Assembly: GCA_937974625.1 (NCBI GenBank)
Contig: CALJVJ010000029.1
Coordinates: forward strand, 1-48,889
DNA from: an uncultured Saprospiraceae bacterium
GTDB lineage: Bacteria > Bacteroidota > Bacteroidia > Chitinophagales > Saprospiraceae
Direction of reading: 5' to 3'
Length of the DNA stretch: 48,889 nucleotides
Shown piece by piece: positions 16,969 to 26,992 of the stretch (positions are counted from its first letter, which is position 1; each line of letters starts with the position of its first letter). A program made the translations under genes and the position numbers. Below the pieces are notes generated by a model. The model ran no database searches and was not told where the DNA came from. It worked only from the letters and a program-made list of their open reading frames with translations.

Positions 16969-18924
16969 ATGCAACAAACAAACCTACTTTCACTGTCTAC
17001 TCTTAAGAGCATTCTCTTAAAACTATTATTTTCCTTTTCCTTCTTTTTCTCAGTCACTAATGTCCAAGCGAATGACTGCTTGAATATTGACTATTCTTCG
17101 GGAAATGGAGCTATTAGTATTACTGGCTTAACTGCCCCAATCGAAATTATAGATATCTATGATGGTAATTGGAGTCTTATTTTTCATTGTGATGGTACAG
17201 ATTGTGGAAATGAAGTCAACCTTACCGATTTGGCACCAGATGACTATCATATCAAAATCCAATCTTTTACTACGGCTTGGGAGTTTATTTGTAGAAGAGA
17301 ACGAGATATTACCATTTATGCTGGTTCTTCCAATCCTGATTTGACTTTAGATAATCTCCGAGACTACGCTTCACAAATGGTAAGGAGTAGTGTACAAACT
17401 TTCACATTTGATTTAAAAAATATTGGTAACGCTCCTGCAAACGATACCTATACCATTAAAGCTTACCTTACTCCAACGCGAGGGGTAAGTTCCAACGATG
17501 TACCGCTTGGTGAAATAGTAACTGGCAATATTGGTATTGGCACCATCCCTGATGTAATTGGCGCTATTACCGTTCCATTTGATTTCCCATTAGGCCAGTA
17601 TTATCTCATTTTGCAAATAGAAGTTGGCAACTTTGGAGACTCTGACTTTACCAATAATTTTGTCATCAGCAATAACCGTATTGAGGTAATAGATGGAAAT
17701 AATGGCGGCGGTGGTATTCAATGTGGCGAGATAAACATTACCTATGGAAATGGTAGCATTACCATGGCTGGACAAAGTAATCGAAATTACAATTTTAAAA
17801 TTCATGATTTGAATAATGGCTGGAATGAAATTTTTAGTTGTTCTTATCAATGTGGAAATAGACAAACCGCCAATTTACCTCCTAGCAGATATCTTGTTCG
17901 AGTTTATAACAGTAATTGGAGCCTAATTTGTGAACAAGAAGTCAATCTCGTCGATAATGGAGGTGGTGTTTGTGGTGATGGTCGAGATGGTGACGGTGAT
18001 GGTATTTGTAATGGCGTGGATAACTGCCCGTTTACTTTTAACCCTGACCAAGCCGATAGAGATGGAAATGGTGTAGGCGATGTTTGTCAAGACAATCCAC
18101 CTAATTCTCAACTAATTTGTCCAAACGATATCGTAGTCGAAACCAATGACCCTGATGGAGCAGTTGTCACTTGGGATGACCCTAGTATTATACCGGGTAC
18201 CATCTGTCAACCTACACCTGTTTTTGGCTTAAGACAAGAAGTAGGGCTACCTAAAGGGAGTAAATTTCCTATAGGAGAAACAACCATCCAATATACCATT
18301 TATGATGTTGGCAACAACAATGCTATTTGCGGCACCTTTATCACTTGCGAATTTTCTGTAATCGTCAATCCTACTGGAAGTAGCGGAGGAAATACCGTTC
18401 AATGTGGTGAGATTAGTATTACTTCTACGAGTAACGCTATTGAAATGGAAGGACAGCCTGGACGTAATTACTTTTTCAAAATCCATGATTTAAATAATGG
18501 ATGGGCAGAAGTTTTTAGTTGCTCTTATCAATGTGGCCGTAGTCAAACTGCGTCCAATTTAGCAGGTGGCCGCTATTTAGTCCGAGCCTACAATAGCAGT
18601 TGGAGTTTAATTTGTGAGCAGGAGATTAGTTTAGGTGCCGGTAATCGAGAGGCCGCACCTACTTTGGAAACCTTTACCGTATTCCCAAATCCAGCACAAG
18701 AAGCCATAGCTATTGACCTAAATAAATATGCTGGCGAAAAAGCTTCCTTGAGTATCAATAATATCTATGGACAAGTCGTATATGAACAAACTATCGAAGC
18801 GGTGCCAGCAGGCGCCTTAAAAATTAATTTGGCCGATTTTGTCAATGGAATTTATTTTGTCAATATTAAATTGAAAAATAGATTATTGAAAAGTGAAAAG
18901 TTTATGGTGAAGCGACTTTATTAG
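16969..18924 (+). CDS. T9SS-exported multidomain surface protein with three four-cysteine repeats
   Basis: This 651-residue protein has a signal peptide (about 1-35, ending NVQA). Module 1 of a roughly 78-residue four-Cys repeat is at about 36-113. A CARDB-like domain (about 117-240) and repeat 2 (from residue 251) follow. A thrombospondin type 3 calcium-binding segment (DGDGDGICNGVDNCPFTFNP and DRDGNGVGDVC, about 334-372) and a HYR-like domain (about 378-470) come next, then repeat 3 (from residue 478). The end is a type IX secretion sorting domain (about 570-651, TFTVFPNPAQEAIAIDL ... GIYFVNIKL ... KFMVKRL). It is therefore exported across the outer membrane and anchored or released. Role unknown, probably adhesion or matrix. 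Three 21-bp direct repeats lie upstream. Confidence 0.88.
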   Translation: MQQTNLLSLSTLKSILLKLLFSFSFFFSVTNVQANDCLNIDYSSGNGAISITGLTAPIEIIDIYDGNWSLIFHCDGTDCGNEVNLTDLAPDDYHIKIQSFTTAWEFICRRERDITIYAGSSNPDLTLDNLRDYASQMVRSSVQTFTFDLKNIGNAPANDTYTIKAYLTPTRGVSSNDVPLGEIVTGNIGIGTIPDVIGAITVPFDFPLGQYYLILQIEVGNFGDSDFTNNFVISNNRIEVIDGNNGGGGIQCGEINITYGNGSITMAGQSNRNYNFKIHDLNNGWNEIFSCSYQCGNRQTANLPPSRYLVRVYNSNWSLICEQEVNLVDNGGGVCGDGRDGDGDGICNGVDNCPFTFNPDQADRDGNGVGDVCQDNPPNSQLICPNDIVVETNDPDGAVVTWDDPSIIPGTICQPTPVFGLRQEVGLPKGSKFPIGETTIQYTIYDVGNNNAICGTFITCEFSVIVNPTGSSGGNTVQCGEISITSTSNAIEMEGQPGRNYFFKIHDLNNGWAEVFSCSYQCGRSQTASNLAGGRYLVRAYNSSWSLICEQEISLGAGNREAAPTLETFTVFPNPAQEAIAIDLNKYAGEKASLSINNIYGQVVYEQTIEAVPAGALKINLADFVNGIYFVNIKLKNRLLKSEKFMVKRLY

Positions 18925-19072
18925 ATTAGTTTTTAATGCCTTTAAGTCTTATAGAATTCTCCATTATTAATAGACTTAATTCTGAATGAAGAATTTTGAA
19001 TATCACTAACTCTTTGATTTTCAGTACTCAAATTTCGTCATACGGTTTTATTTAGAATAGACACTAATCATT

Positions 19073-19116
19073 AAAAACGTATCAGATTCCTTGGGAATGT
19101 CTGATACGTTTTTTTA
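19073..19116 (+). terminator. Intrinsic terminator of the T9SS-protein gene
   Basis: ACGTATCAGA (19077-19086) pairs with TCTGATACGT (19100-19109), flanked by AAAA on the left and a run of T residues from 19108 on the right: a classic strong terminator on the plus strand. Confidence 0.88.
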
Positions 19117-19127
19117 TGGATAATTCT

Positions 19128-19135
19128 TATATTTG
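19128..19135 (+). promoter_or_regulatory. Bacteroidota -7 box (TAnnTTTG) for metH
   Basis: TATATTTG matches the Bacteroidota primary sigma factor -7 consensus TAnnTTTG exactly and stands right after the preceding terminator. The -33 region is only a T-run, so the match there is weak. Transcription from here would give a metH leader of a little over 200 bases. Confidence 0.55.
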
Positions 19136-19139
19136 CACT

Positions 19140-19352
19140 TCCAAAACCAAATACCCAAACTTGTTGTTCTTATTCCCGTAAATCAATTTCTAAGATTTAC
19201 CACCTCCATTTCCATAAGCTACCTAATATTGCAAAAAAAACGTATCTATTCCTAGATACCTGCGTTCACTATTTGTATATAAGAAATTCAATCAATTAAA
19301 TAACGATGGAAAGTGAATTTTTGATTTATTTCCATCTATATTAAAGCAAAAT
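19140..19352 (+). promoter_or_regulatory. Structured metH leader
   Basis: Three hairpins are visible: GTAAATC/GATTTAC (about 19177-19199), GTATCT/AGATAC (about 19243-19260), and GATGGAAA/TTTCCATC ending about 20 bases before the start codon. They do not match the SAM-I, SAM-II or cobalamin riboswitch consensus patterns I know. A regulatory role is possible because methionine synthase genes are often riboswitch- or attenuation-controlled, but it is not shown. Confidence 0.35.
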
Positions 19353-22300
19353 ATGACAAAATCTGTAACGGAAATTATCAAGGACAAAATCCTTGTTTTG
19401 GACGGTGCCATGGGCACGATGATTCAACAATACGAATTGGAAGAAGCCGACTATCGAGGGGAGCAATTTAAAGATTGGCATTTAGACATTAAAGGTAATA
19501 ATGACATTTTGTCGATTACCCAGCCACATATTATTGAAGCCATTCACAAGGCCTATTTGGAAGCAGGGGCGGATATTGTGGAAACCAATACTTTTAGTGG
19601 GACGGTTATCGCACAAGCCGATTATGAAATGGAAGACCAAGCGTATGCGATTAATTTCGAATCCGCCAAGATTGCCAAAAAAGCTTGTGATGAATATACA
19701 GCGATGAACCCTGACAAACCTCGTTTTGTGGCTGGTGCATTAGGCCCCACCAATCGAACCTTGTCTATTTCCCCCGATGTAAATAATCCTGGTTTTAGAG
19801 CAGCTACTTTCGACGAAATGGTGGCCGCTTATAAAACCCAAACAGAAGGCTTAATGGATGGTGGCTCTGACATCATTTTAATTGAAACGATTTTTGATAC
19901 CTTGAATGCCAAGGCTGCGATTTTTGCAGTAGAAACGGTATTTGAAGAAAGAGGTACTAAGCTACCTATCATGATATCGGGAACGATTACCGATGCGAGT
20001 GGTCGAACACTTTCTGGCCAAACGGTCGAAGCCTTTTGGATTTCAATAATGCACGCCAAGCCATTTTGTGTAGGGTTAAATTGTGCTTTAGGTGCACAAG
20101 AAATGCGTCCTCACTTGGAGGCGTTAGCTAAAATAGCGGATACCAATGTTCATGCTTACCCGAATGCTGGTTTGCCGAATGAATTTGGGGAGTACGATCA
20201 AGACGGGGAAGAGATGAAAACCTATATCCAAGATTTTGTCAATTCTGGTTTTGTGAATTTGATTGGGGGATGTTGTGGTACAACACCAGAACATATTCAA
20301 GCTATGGCAAATGCAGTGGAAGGTTTAAACGTTCGGCCAATTCCTGAGCCAACAGGCATGTCTATGTTGAGTGGTTTAGAGCCTTTAATTATTCGGCCTG
20401 ATGCCAACTTTATCAATGTCGGAGAAAGAACAAATGTTACTGGTTCTAGAAAATTTGCTCGTTTGATTAAGACTGGTGCTTACGATGAGGCTTTGTCTGT
20501 TGCTTTACACCAAGTGGAAGGTGGTGCACAGGTGATTGATGTGAATATGGATGAAGGGCTATTGGATAGTGAGGAAGCTATGAGAGATTTCTTGAATTTG
20601 GTAATGGCAGAACCTGATATTGCCAAATTGCCAATTATGATTGATAGCTCTAAATTTCATGTCATTGAGGCTGGTCTAAAATGTGTGCAAGGGAAATGTA
20701 TCGTGAATAGTATTTCGATGAAAGAAGGGATAGAGGAATTTAAGAGAAATGCCACTTTGGTCAAAAGATACGGCGCAGCAGCAGTGGTGATGGCTTTTGA
20801 TGAAGATGGACAAGCTGATACTACTGAAAGAAAAGTGGAGATTTGTAAAAGAGCCTATGATATTTTAGTCAATGAAGTCGAGTTTAATCCAACTGATATC
20901 ATTTTTGACCCGAATATTTTTGCAGTAGCAACTGGAATTGAAGAGCATAATGAATATGCTATCAACTTTATAGATGCTTGCCGAGAAATTAAAGCATCCT
21001 GCCCGGGCGCAAAAATTAGTGGTGGTGTTAGTAATATTAGTTTCTCTTTTAGAGGAAATAATGTTGTGAGAGAAGCCATGCACTCTTCCTTTTTATTCCA
21101 CGCCATCCAAGCGGGAATGGATATGGGAATTGTCAATGCTGGTTTAATAGAAGTATATGCCGATATTCCAAAAGATTTATTGGAACGCGTAGAAGATGTT
21201 TTATTTAATAGAAGAGATGATGCAACTGACCGATTGACGGAATATGCAGAAAAAGTCAAAGGAGATGGTGGAAAATCTGTTGTCAAAGATTTAGCATGGC
21301 GAGAAAGTACCGTCGAACAGCGATTGTCACATGCTTTAGTCAGAGGAATTACCGAATTTATTGTGGAAGATACAGAAGAGGCTCGGCTAAAATATCCTGC
21401 ACCAATTGAGGTCATCGAAGGCCCTTTAATGGACGGGATGAATGTCGTAGGTGATTTATTTGGCGCTGGAAAAATGTTTTTACCACAGGTGGTGAAATCT
21501 GCTCGAGTAATGAAAAAAGCAGTCGCTCATTTGACGCCTTTCATAGAAGCATTAAAAAAAGCTGGTGATAAGTCTACCAAAGGAAAAGTCTTAATGGCAA
21601 CCGTAAAAGGAGATGTTCACGATATTGGAAAAAATATTGTTGGGGTCGTTTTAGGTTGTAATAATTACGATATTATCGATATGGGCGTGATGGTACCTAC
21701 CCAAAAGATTTTGGATACTGCCATTAAAGAAAATGTGGATATTATCGGTTTGAGTGGATTGATTACCCCTTCTTTGGATGAGATGGTACACGTTGCTAAA
21801 GAAATGCAGCGTCGGAATTTTAAAATTCCTTTATTGATTGGTGGTGCCACTACTTCCAAGACGCATACAGCGGTCAAGGTAGAACCGCAATATAATGGTC
21901 CTGTAGTACACGTTTTGGATGCATCAAGAGCAGTTGGAGTTTGTAGTAGTTTATTGAGCGAAGAAAAAGATACTAGTAGTAATTTTATTTTAGATATAAA
22001 ATCTGAATATCAACGGGTGAGGGAAATGCGCTCTAATCGAAAATCTAGTAAAAAGTATTTGACGCTTAAAAAAGCGAGAGAAAATAAATTACAATTAGAT
22101 TGGGCAAATTACACTCCTGTCATGCCTTCTTTCACTGGCACTAAAGTTTTTGAAGATTATTCTTTAGCTGAATTAGCTACTTATATTGACTGGACGCCTT
22201 TCTTTTCTAGTTGGCAATTAGCTGGTAAATTCCCTGCGATTTTAGAAGATGAGATTGTTGGCGTAGAAGCGACTAAATTATATGAAGATGCGCAGGTCAT

Positions 22301-23039
22301 GTTGAAAAAAATCATCGACGAAAAATGGTTGACAGCGAAAGCAGTAATCGGTATTTATCCTGCCAATACCGTCAATGACGATAGCATTGAAGTTTACGAA
22401 AGTAATAAAAGAAATAAGGTTAAAACAACTTTACACCACCTTCGTCAGCAAGTCAAAAAAGCACCAGGGCAACCTAATTTAGCTTTGACGGACTTCTTAG
22501 CACCTAAAGATTCTGGTGTGCAAGACTTCATTGGTTCTTTTGCCGTAGCTACTGGTTTTGGTATCGAAGAACACGTTAAGCGATTTGAAGCCGACCAAGA
22601 CGATTATAATGCGATATTGTTAAAAGCATTAGCTGACCGTTTTGCAGAGGCTTTCGCAGAGTGCATGCACTTACGGATGCGTAAAGAATTTTGGGGCTAT
22701 GCTGCTGATGAAAAATTAGATAATAATGATTTAATCAAAGAGGAATATAAAGGCATTCGACCGGCACCTGGCTATCCTGCTTGTCCTGAACATACGGAAA
22801 AACGGACGCTTTGGGAACTGATGCGCGTAGAAGAACAGACGGGAATTACCTTAACGGAAAGTTGTGCGATGTATCCTGCGGCGGCAGTTAGTGGTTGGTA
22901 CTTTGGCAATCCTGCTTCTAAATATATGCGGGTTGGTCAAGTCAGTAAAGACCAAGTCGAAAATTATGCAGAACGTAAAGGATTTAGTGTGGAAGAAGCT
23001 GAGAAGTGGATGGCGCCTATTCTGAATTATGATGTGTAG
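19353..23039 (+). CDS. metH: Cobalamin-dependent methionine synthase
   Basis: This 1228-residue, full-length, single-chain MetH transfers the methyl group of 5-methyltetrahydrofolate to homocysteine through B12. The order matches the E. coli enzyme. The homocysteine/zinc domain (about 1-330) has Cys ligands in VGLNCALG and IGGCCGTTP. The pterin-binding domain (about 345-620) contains [17 protein letters not shown]. The cap and B12 domains have the lower-ligand motif D754-V-H756-D-I-G759 (E. coli D757/H759/G762). The SAM-dependent reactivation domain at the C-terminus has [15 protein letters not shown]. All key motifs are intact. Monocistronic between two terminators, with its own promoter box and leader. 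Confidence 0.97.
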   Translation: MTKSVTEIIKDKILVLDGAMGTMIQQYELEEADYRGEQFKDWHLDIKGNNDILSITQPHIIEAIHKAYLEAGADIVETNTFSGTVIAQADYEMEDQAYAINFESAKIAKKACDEYTAMNPDKPRFVAGALGPTNRTLSISPDVNNPGFRAATFDEMVAAYKTQTEGLMDGGSDIILIETIFDTLNAKAAIFAVETVFEERGTKLPIMISGTITDASGRTLSGQTVEAFWISIMHAKPFCVGLNCALGAQEMRPHLEALAKIADTNVHAYPNAGLPNEFGEYDQDGEEMKTYIQDFVNSGFVNLIGGCCGTTPEHIQAMANAVEGLNVRPIPEPTGMSMLSGLEPLIIRPDANFINVGERTNVTGSRKFARLIKTGAYDEALSVALHQVEGGAQVIDVNMDEGLLDSEEAMRDFLNLVMAEPDIAKLPIMIDSSKFHVIEAGLKCVQGKCIVNSISMKEGIEEFKRNATLVKRYGAAAVVMAFDEDGQADTTERKVEICKRAYDILVNEVEFNPTDIIFDPNIFAVATGIEEHNEYAINFIDACREIKASCPGAKISGGVSNISFSFRGNNVVREAMHSSFLFHAIQAGMDMGIVNAGLIEVYADIPKDLLERVEDVLFNRRDDATDRLTEYAEKVKGDGGKSVVKDLAWRESTVEQRLSHALVRGITEFIVEDTEEARLKYPAPIEVIEGPLMDGMNVVGDLFGAGKMFLPQVVKSARVMKKAVAHLTPFIEALKKAGDKSTKGKVLMATVKGDVHDIGKNIVGVVLGCNNYDIIDMGVMVPTQKILDTAIKENVDIIGLSGLITPSLDEMVHVAKEMQRRNFKIPLLIGGATTSKTHTAVKVEPQYNGPVVHVLDASRAVGVCSSLLSEEKDTSSNFILDIKSEYQRVREMRSNRKSSKKYLTLKKARENKLQLDWANYTPVMPSFTGTKVFEDYSLAELATYIDWTPFFSSWQLAGKFPAILEDEIVGVEATKLYEDAQVMLKKIIDEKWLTAKAVIGIYPANTVNDDSIEVYESNKRNKVKTTLHHLRQQVKKAPGQPNLALTDFLAPKDSGVQDFIGSFAVATGFGIEEHVKRFEADQDDYNAILLKALADRFAEAFAECMHLRMRKEFWGYAADEKLDNNDLIKEEYKGIRPAPGYPACPEHTEKRTLWELMRVEEQTGITLTESCAMYPAAAVSGWYFGNPASKYMRVGQVSKDQVENYAERKGFSVEEAEKWMAPILNYDV

Positions 23040-23362
23040 GTCGTCTTTAACTTATATAGAATAGCAGTTAAACGGGGCAATTTCTCTAAGAGAAGTTGCC
23101 CCGTTTTTTTTCTTCTCAATATTGAATGTGTCATCCGTTATGCCAATAGGAGCTACTTATGTCCCTTGTACAACTAAAAATAAAAAGGACTAACCTCGGA
23201 TACGCTAACTTTTGAAATAGAGATTTTTTTGAACGTTGATAGCTGTTTTCAGAAACATTGACTTTATTAGATTCAATTCTATTTTTTCCAAAAAAATCTT
23301 CTTTATCAATGTTTTTTTTCATTAAATTCATAACTAAATTTTAATTCAAAACAGAACGAGTT
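23040..23362. other. Gene-free stretch after metH
   Basis: Contains the metH terminator (23071-23111). The remaining 250 bases hold only a 66-codon minus-strand frame (23131-23331) without recognisable features and the presumed promoter of the small membrane protein at 23363. Confidence 0.5.
23071..23111 (+). terminator. metH intrinsic terminator
   Basis: AACGGGGCAA...TTGCCCCGTT with an inner CTC/GAG extension (23071-23104), then a run of eight or more T residues. Very strong and plus-directed. Confidence 0.93.
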
Positions 23363-23740
23363 ATGACTATCAAAACTTTCTTTACCCTAACCACTATCTC
23401 TAGCTGCCTTTTCGGGATAGCCTTATTATTTATGCCAGAACAAATGAGTATCTGGCATGGACAAGCCTCATTAAATCCTTTCGGAAAATTTACCACTCAA
23501 ATGCTTGGGGGGGCGCTATTTGCTACGGGAACTTTGGGTTGGTTTGTTAGAGATGCTAGTCCATCAACTGCTCGGAAAGCTGTGCTCCAATTCTTATTAA
23601 TATCTGACTTCTTTTATTCGTCCATTAATGTGAGTGGCCTAATTCAAAATGGTGGCGGTACACCTTTTCAATGGTTAGAGTTAGGAGTGACAACAGCCTT
23701 TGCGTTTGGGGCTATTTATTTTTTACAAAAAGAAAATTGA
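23363..23740 (+). CDS. Small four-helix membrane protein
   Basis: This 125-residue protein has four hydrophobic segments (about 5-24, 44-62, 73-93 and 103-121). The first is followed by MPEQMSIWHG and the second spans MLGGALFATGTLGWFV. Length and layout resemble small DoxX/DUF4345-like membrane proteins of Bacteroidota, but no conserved catalytic residue is visible. Function unknown. Own terminator downstream. Confidence 0.65.
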   Translation: MTIKTFFTLTTISSCLFGIALLFMPEQMSIWHGQASLNPFGKFTTQMLGGALFATGTLGWFVRDASPSTARKAVLQFLLISDFFYSSINVSGLIQNGGGTPFQWLELGVTTAFAFGAIYFLQKEN

Positions 23741-23769
23741 TTCTAAATCCTATAGAAAGTAGTAGATAA

Positions 23770-23806
23770 AAAAAGATGAGACAGGAGGCGACCTGTCTCA
23801 TTTGTA
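23770..23806. terminator. Bidirectional terminator between convergent genes
   Basis: ATGAGACAGG (23776-23785) pairs with CCTGTCTCAT (23792-23801) over a 6-base loop. The left flank AAAAAAAG gives a strong U-run in the minus direction, so it can end the LytTR gene transcript; the plus-direction tail is weak. Confidence 0.75.
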
Positions 23807-23985
23807 ATAGAGAGATTTGATTGTTTGGAGTGATACTCTACCTTCACGATTCAGGCAGTATCTGTTTAAATCTTTCTTACTCGAAACTCCAATATATGAT
23901 TTCTCATTATTCCTTGTTGTTACATTGGGTAAATGCTCAAAATTAATGAGTAAACAAACCTTTTTTAATAGGGAATGGCAAATTA

Positions 23986-24714
23986 CTAAAAAGTCGCAAT
24001 CTTTTTATAAAACCCTTCTCGATATTTTTTACTAATAGGCAAACATTGTCCGCTGACAAATACGTCATCTTGTGCTACCTTATCAATACTACGTAAGTTA
24101 ATTAAGTAAGACCTATGAATTCGACAGAAAGGTAAATCCGCCAACTTTTCTTCTACCTTTTTAAGCGTTGCAGACACTATAAATTTCTGTTGATTCGTAT
24201 GGATTAAAGTATAATTATCATTGGCTTCTGCATATAAAATATCTGGGATTCGCACTTTCACTAATTCTCCTTTATGTCTAATAAAAAATTCGTTTTCTAA
24301 CCAAAAAGGTTCTTCTTTTTCTTCGATATTTTTCTGCTGATAAATTTGAAAATTATACTGCGCTATTTCTAAAGTACTTTTTAAATTTTGCTCATCTATT
24401 GGTTTTACTAAATAGCCAAAAGGTTCCGTGATTTTCGCTTTAGTTAAAGTTTCTTTGTCTGAATAAGAAGTTAAAAAAATAAAAGGAAGCTGTAATTTTT
24501 GATTAATCCAATGGGCTAAATCAATACCTGTGAGACTGCCTGCTAGGTTAATGTCTAATAGCACTATGTTTATAGCCTCTTTTTGTAAAACTTCCATTGC
24601 ATCACTCGCACTATGTGCAATCCCAACTACCTCATAGCCCAAATCTTCTACCATATAGGCTAAATCCCTTGCAATAATAGGTTCGTCTTCTACAATCAAT
24701 AATCGTTGACTCAT
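23986..24714 (-). CDS. LytTR-family response regulator
   Basis: This 242-residue protein has an N-terminal receiver with acidic pocket E9-D10-E11, phospho-acceptor D54 (VLLDINLAG), a switch Thr in IFLTSYSD and the Lys of GYLVKPIDE. A C-terminal LytTR DNA-binding domain occupies about 140-240 (VRIPDILYAEANDNYTLIHT, FCRIHRSYLINL). Typical of the LytT/AlgR class that activates promoters through direct repeats about 21 bp apart. Its likely sensor is the kinase at 25031-26992, on the same strand but 316 bases upstream, so the two probably have separate promoters. Confidence 0.92.
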   Translation of the reverse strand: MSQRLLIVEDEPIIARDLAYMVEDLGYEVVGIAHSASDAMEVLQKEAINIVLLDINLAGSLTGIDLAHWINQKLQLPFIFLTSYSDKETLTKAKITEPFGYLVKPIDEQNLKSTLEIAQYNFQIYQQKNIEEKEEPFWLENEFFIRHKGELVKVRIPDILYAEANDNYTLIHTNQQKFIVSATLKKVEEKLADLPFCRIHRSYLINLRSIDKVAQDDVFVSGQCLPISKKYREGFYKKIATF

Positions 24715-25030
24715 TCTTTTTTGGGGTTTATTATAAATGTAGGTCTAAAAATTTTATTTTTTATGCTGAAAAATTGGAAATGTTTAGTGTATGTATAAAA
24801 GGCTTTTTTTGTAAACAATCATCTTTTTAACGCCTTAAGAAATTTGTGAGTGATTGCTATAATTGTTTAATGGTTATACCTGACTACCGTCAAGCAGGTT
24901 GTAGTAAAACAAAATGTTACGAGAACAATAAAACAATCCTCATGAATGTATGTAATTAAAAATTAGAATTAATTTACATTTGATATTTTTCACACAACAT
25001 CGTTACATAATCATAATTTTGCCAAATTTT
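24715..25030. other. Gap between sensor kinase and LytTR regulator
   Basis: 316 bases without a gene. It contains the presumed promoter for the response regulator (TACATTTA on the minus strand at 24734-24741, one base from TAnnTTTG) and a short hairpin around 24890 (ACCTG ... CAGGT). Nothing else is recognised. Confidence 0.4.
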
Positions 25031-26992
25031 TCATCCGCTTTTTTTTGGAACCTTCAATTCCAATAATGTTCCGCTATCTGTAGATTTTAGCTCAAATTTA
25101 GCTTTCAAACGAGTAGAGAAATCTTGGATTAGTTGTAAACCAAAAGTTGGACTCTTTCCTAGTTTAAAACCATTTGGCAGTCCTTTTCCATTATCTTTTA
25201 TGACCAGTAATAAAGCATCTGATAAATTAGTAAACCTCAACTCAATCTTGCCTGTTTCCCCCTTGGTAAAAGCATGCTTGTAAGCATTTGTTACAGCTTC
25301 ATTGATGACTAAGCCCAACTGGGTCATTACTTCTTCTTCCAAAAGCATTTCATCGACCACTACTTCTAAAGTAATGTCGTTATTTTTAAAAGTAGATTGA
25401 ATATTACTCAATAAACTTTCTATATATTTCTCTGTCTGAATCTCCTTAAAATTCATCTCTTGATATAAATTCTGATGAATCAATGCAATCGAACGTACTC
25501 GGTTTCGCCCTTCAGCTAAGGCACTTTTGGCTTCTTCATTTTTAAGATGCCGCATCTGTAAATTCAATAAACTAGAAATGATTTGAAGATTATTCTTTAC
25601 TCGATGGTGGATTTCTTTCAACAAGGTGTTTCGTTCTTCAACTGCAGTATTTAATAATTGATTTTTCTGTCTCAAGGTCGTATTTAGCTTGCGTCGTACT
25701 CGAAGAAAATAAATCGTAAATCCTAATATTGCTAATAAAAAACTCGCTAAAAATATTAATAAATTATTATTCGTATCCTTTTTAAGACTCTGATTTTCAA
25801 GTATTTGAATCTTTTCTTTTTGCTGATATTGTTCGACTAATTCATCTTGTCGTTTCAATAAATTGATGCGCTCAACTTTTGCTAATGAATCACTAGCATT
25901 TCTCCACTTTTTTCCTATAATATTTGCGTTTTCAAAATCTCCCCATTGTTCATAAAATGACCACAAACTATTCAATGCCTCTTTTTCTTGCATGTAAAAA
26001 CCATATTTATTAGCTAATTCTGCTTGTTGCTGCAAATGAAAAAGTTGTTTTGTGGTATTATTTTTCTTTTCAAAAATAAGTGCTAATTGTTGGTGACTCG
26101 CTATCATTCCGCGCCTTCGGTCTAATTGCTGAGCGAATAATAAAGCTGTATCCGCAAAAGGAATGGCCGCCGCTAGATTCCCCTCTGCTATTCTTAAATC
26201 TGCCATCCGTTTATAACTAATTTCTCTATTCGTCGTGACTTTCTTTTGATTTGCTTCTTCAAAATAGTATTCTATATAATATCGAGCGCTATCAACTTCC
26301 CCGATTTGAAGATAAAACTTTCCTAAGGATTCTAAAATAGGATAGAGAAAAGGGCAAACTCCTGATACCTGCTCACAATTCTTGAGTACTAATCGTGCAT
26401 AATAAAATGCCTTATCATAATCTTCTCTAGTGGCATAAATATTGGCAATCCGATTATATAAATTATTAATTCTCCTGACATCTTTGATTTCTTTAGCTAA
26501 TGGCAGCGCTTTCAAATAAATCTTTAAGGCATCCGTCATGAAGAGCTGCCGATGTTCATTATACCCTTGAAGAATTAAGGTCGTAACTAATAACTTATTC
26601 GTGGGTAGACTTGCATAATATTCGTATGCTATATTTAATCTTTTATTGGCATCAGAATGAAATCCTTGATTAATTAAAGTCAAACTACTATGCAGATTTG
26701 CAAAAGCCATTAGTTCCTTACTCCCTACTTTTTGGGCTAAAGTCATAGCGGCTTTTGATATTTCTTCTCGATTGTTTAGTGGATTATTTATTGGGTCTAA
26801 TACCATCTGATAAAGCCCTATCTTTTTTTCATCAGAAGCCCCTACTATCGCCTGAAGCAAACTATCCGCATAAACTTGCTTCTGTGTTTGTCCAGATAAA
26901 TAACCTGAAACCACTATTAAAATCACCCATACCCTCAACCATCGCCATAGGACGAGTTTTAATGAGGATAATTTACTAGGTATTTTTAACAT
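25031..26992 (-). CDS. TPR-containing sensor histidine kinase (HisKA_2 type)
   Basis: This 653-residue protein has a signal peptide or anchor at about 12-34. Tetratricopeptide-like helical repeats (about 70-370) form a periplasmic sensor. A coiled coil and one membrane helix (about 408-428, FLASFLLAILGFTIYFL) follow, then a HisKA_2 dimerisation domain with LLKEIHHRVKNNLQIISSLL. The phospho-acceptor His is in the HRVKN box (residue 463). The ATPase domain has the N-box INEAVTNAYKHA and G-box DNGKGLPNGF. Such TPR-HisKA_2 kinases in Bacteroidota usually pair with LytTR regulators, and one lies next door (23986-24714). Confidence 0.92.
   Translation of the reverse strand: MLKIPSKLSSLKLVLWRWLRVWVILIVVSGYLSGQTQKQVYADSLLQAIVGASDEKKIGLYQMVLDPINNPLNNREEISKAAMTLAQKVGSKELMAFANLHSSLTLINQGFHSDANKRLNIAYEYYASLPTNKLLVTTLILQGYNEHRQLFMTDALKIYLKALPLAKEIKDVRRINNLYNRIANIYATREDYDKAFYYARLVLKNCEQVSGVCPFLYPILESLGKFYLQIGEVDSARYYIEYYFEEANQKKVTTNREISYKRMADLRIAEGNLAAAIPFADTALLFAQQLDRRRGMIASHQQLALIFEKKNNTTKQLFHLQQQAELANKYGFYMQEKEALNSLWSFYEQWGDFENANIIGKKWRNASDSLAKVERINLLKRQDELVEQYQQKEKIQILENQSLKKDTNNNLLIFLASFLLAILGFTIYFLRVRRKLNTTLRQKNQLLNTAVEERNTLLKEIHHRVKNNLQIISSLLNLQMRHLKNEEAKSALAEGRNRVRSIALIHQNLYQEMNFKEIQTEKYIESLLSNIQSTFKNNDITLEVVVDEMLLEEEVMTQLGLVINEAVTNAYKHAFTKGETGKIELRFTNLSDALLLVIKDNGKGLPNGFKLGKSPTFGLQLIQDFSTRLKAKFELKSTDSGTLLELKVPKKSG

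Larger units (their letters stand above)
18925..19352. other. Intergenic region between the T9SS gene and metH
   Basis: About 430 bases without a gene. The first 150 bases are plain AT-rich sequence. It then holds an intrinsic terminator (19073-19116), a consensus -7 box (19128-19135) and a leader of about 210 bases before metH with three hairpins. Confidence 0.6.

Noticed and set aside
23131..23331. 66-codon minus-strand open frame upstream of the small membrane protein
   Set aside because: No recognisable domain, signal or convincing promoter; length is within chance for AT-rich sequence. Conservation in relatives would be needed.
23817..24035. 72-codon plus-strand open frame
   Set aside because: Overlaps the 3' end of the LytTR gene on the other strand and begins just after a terminator; no protein features.
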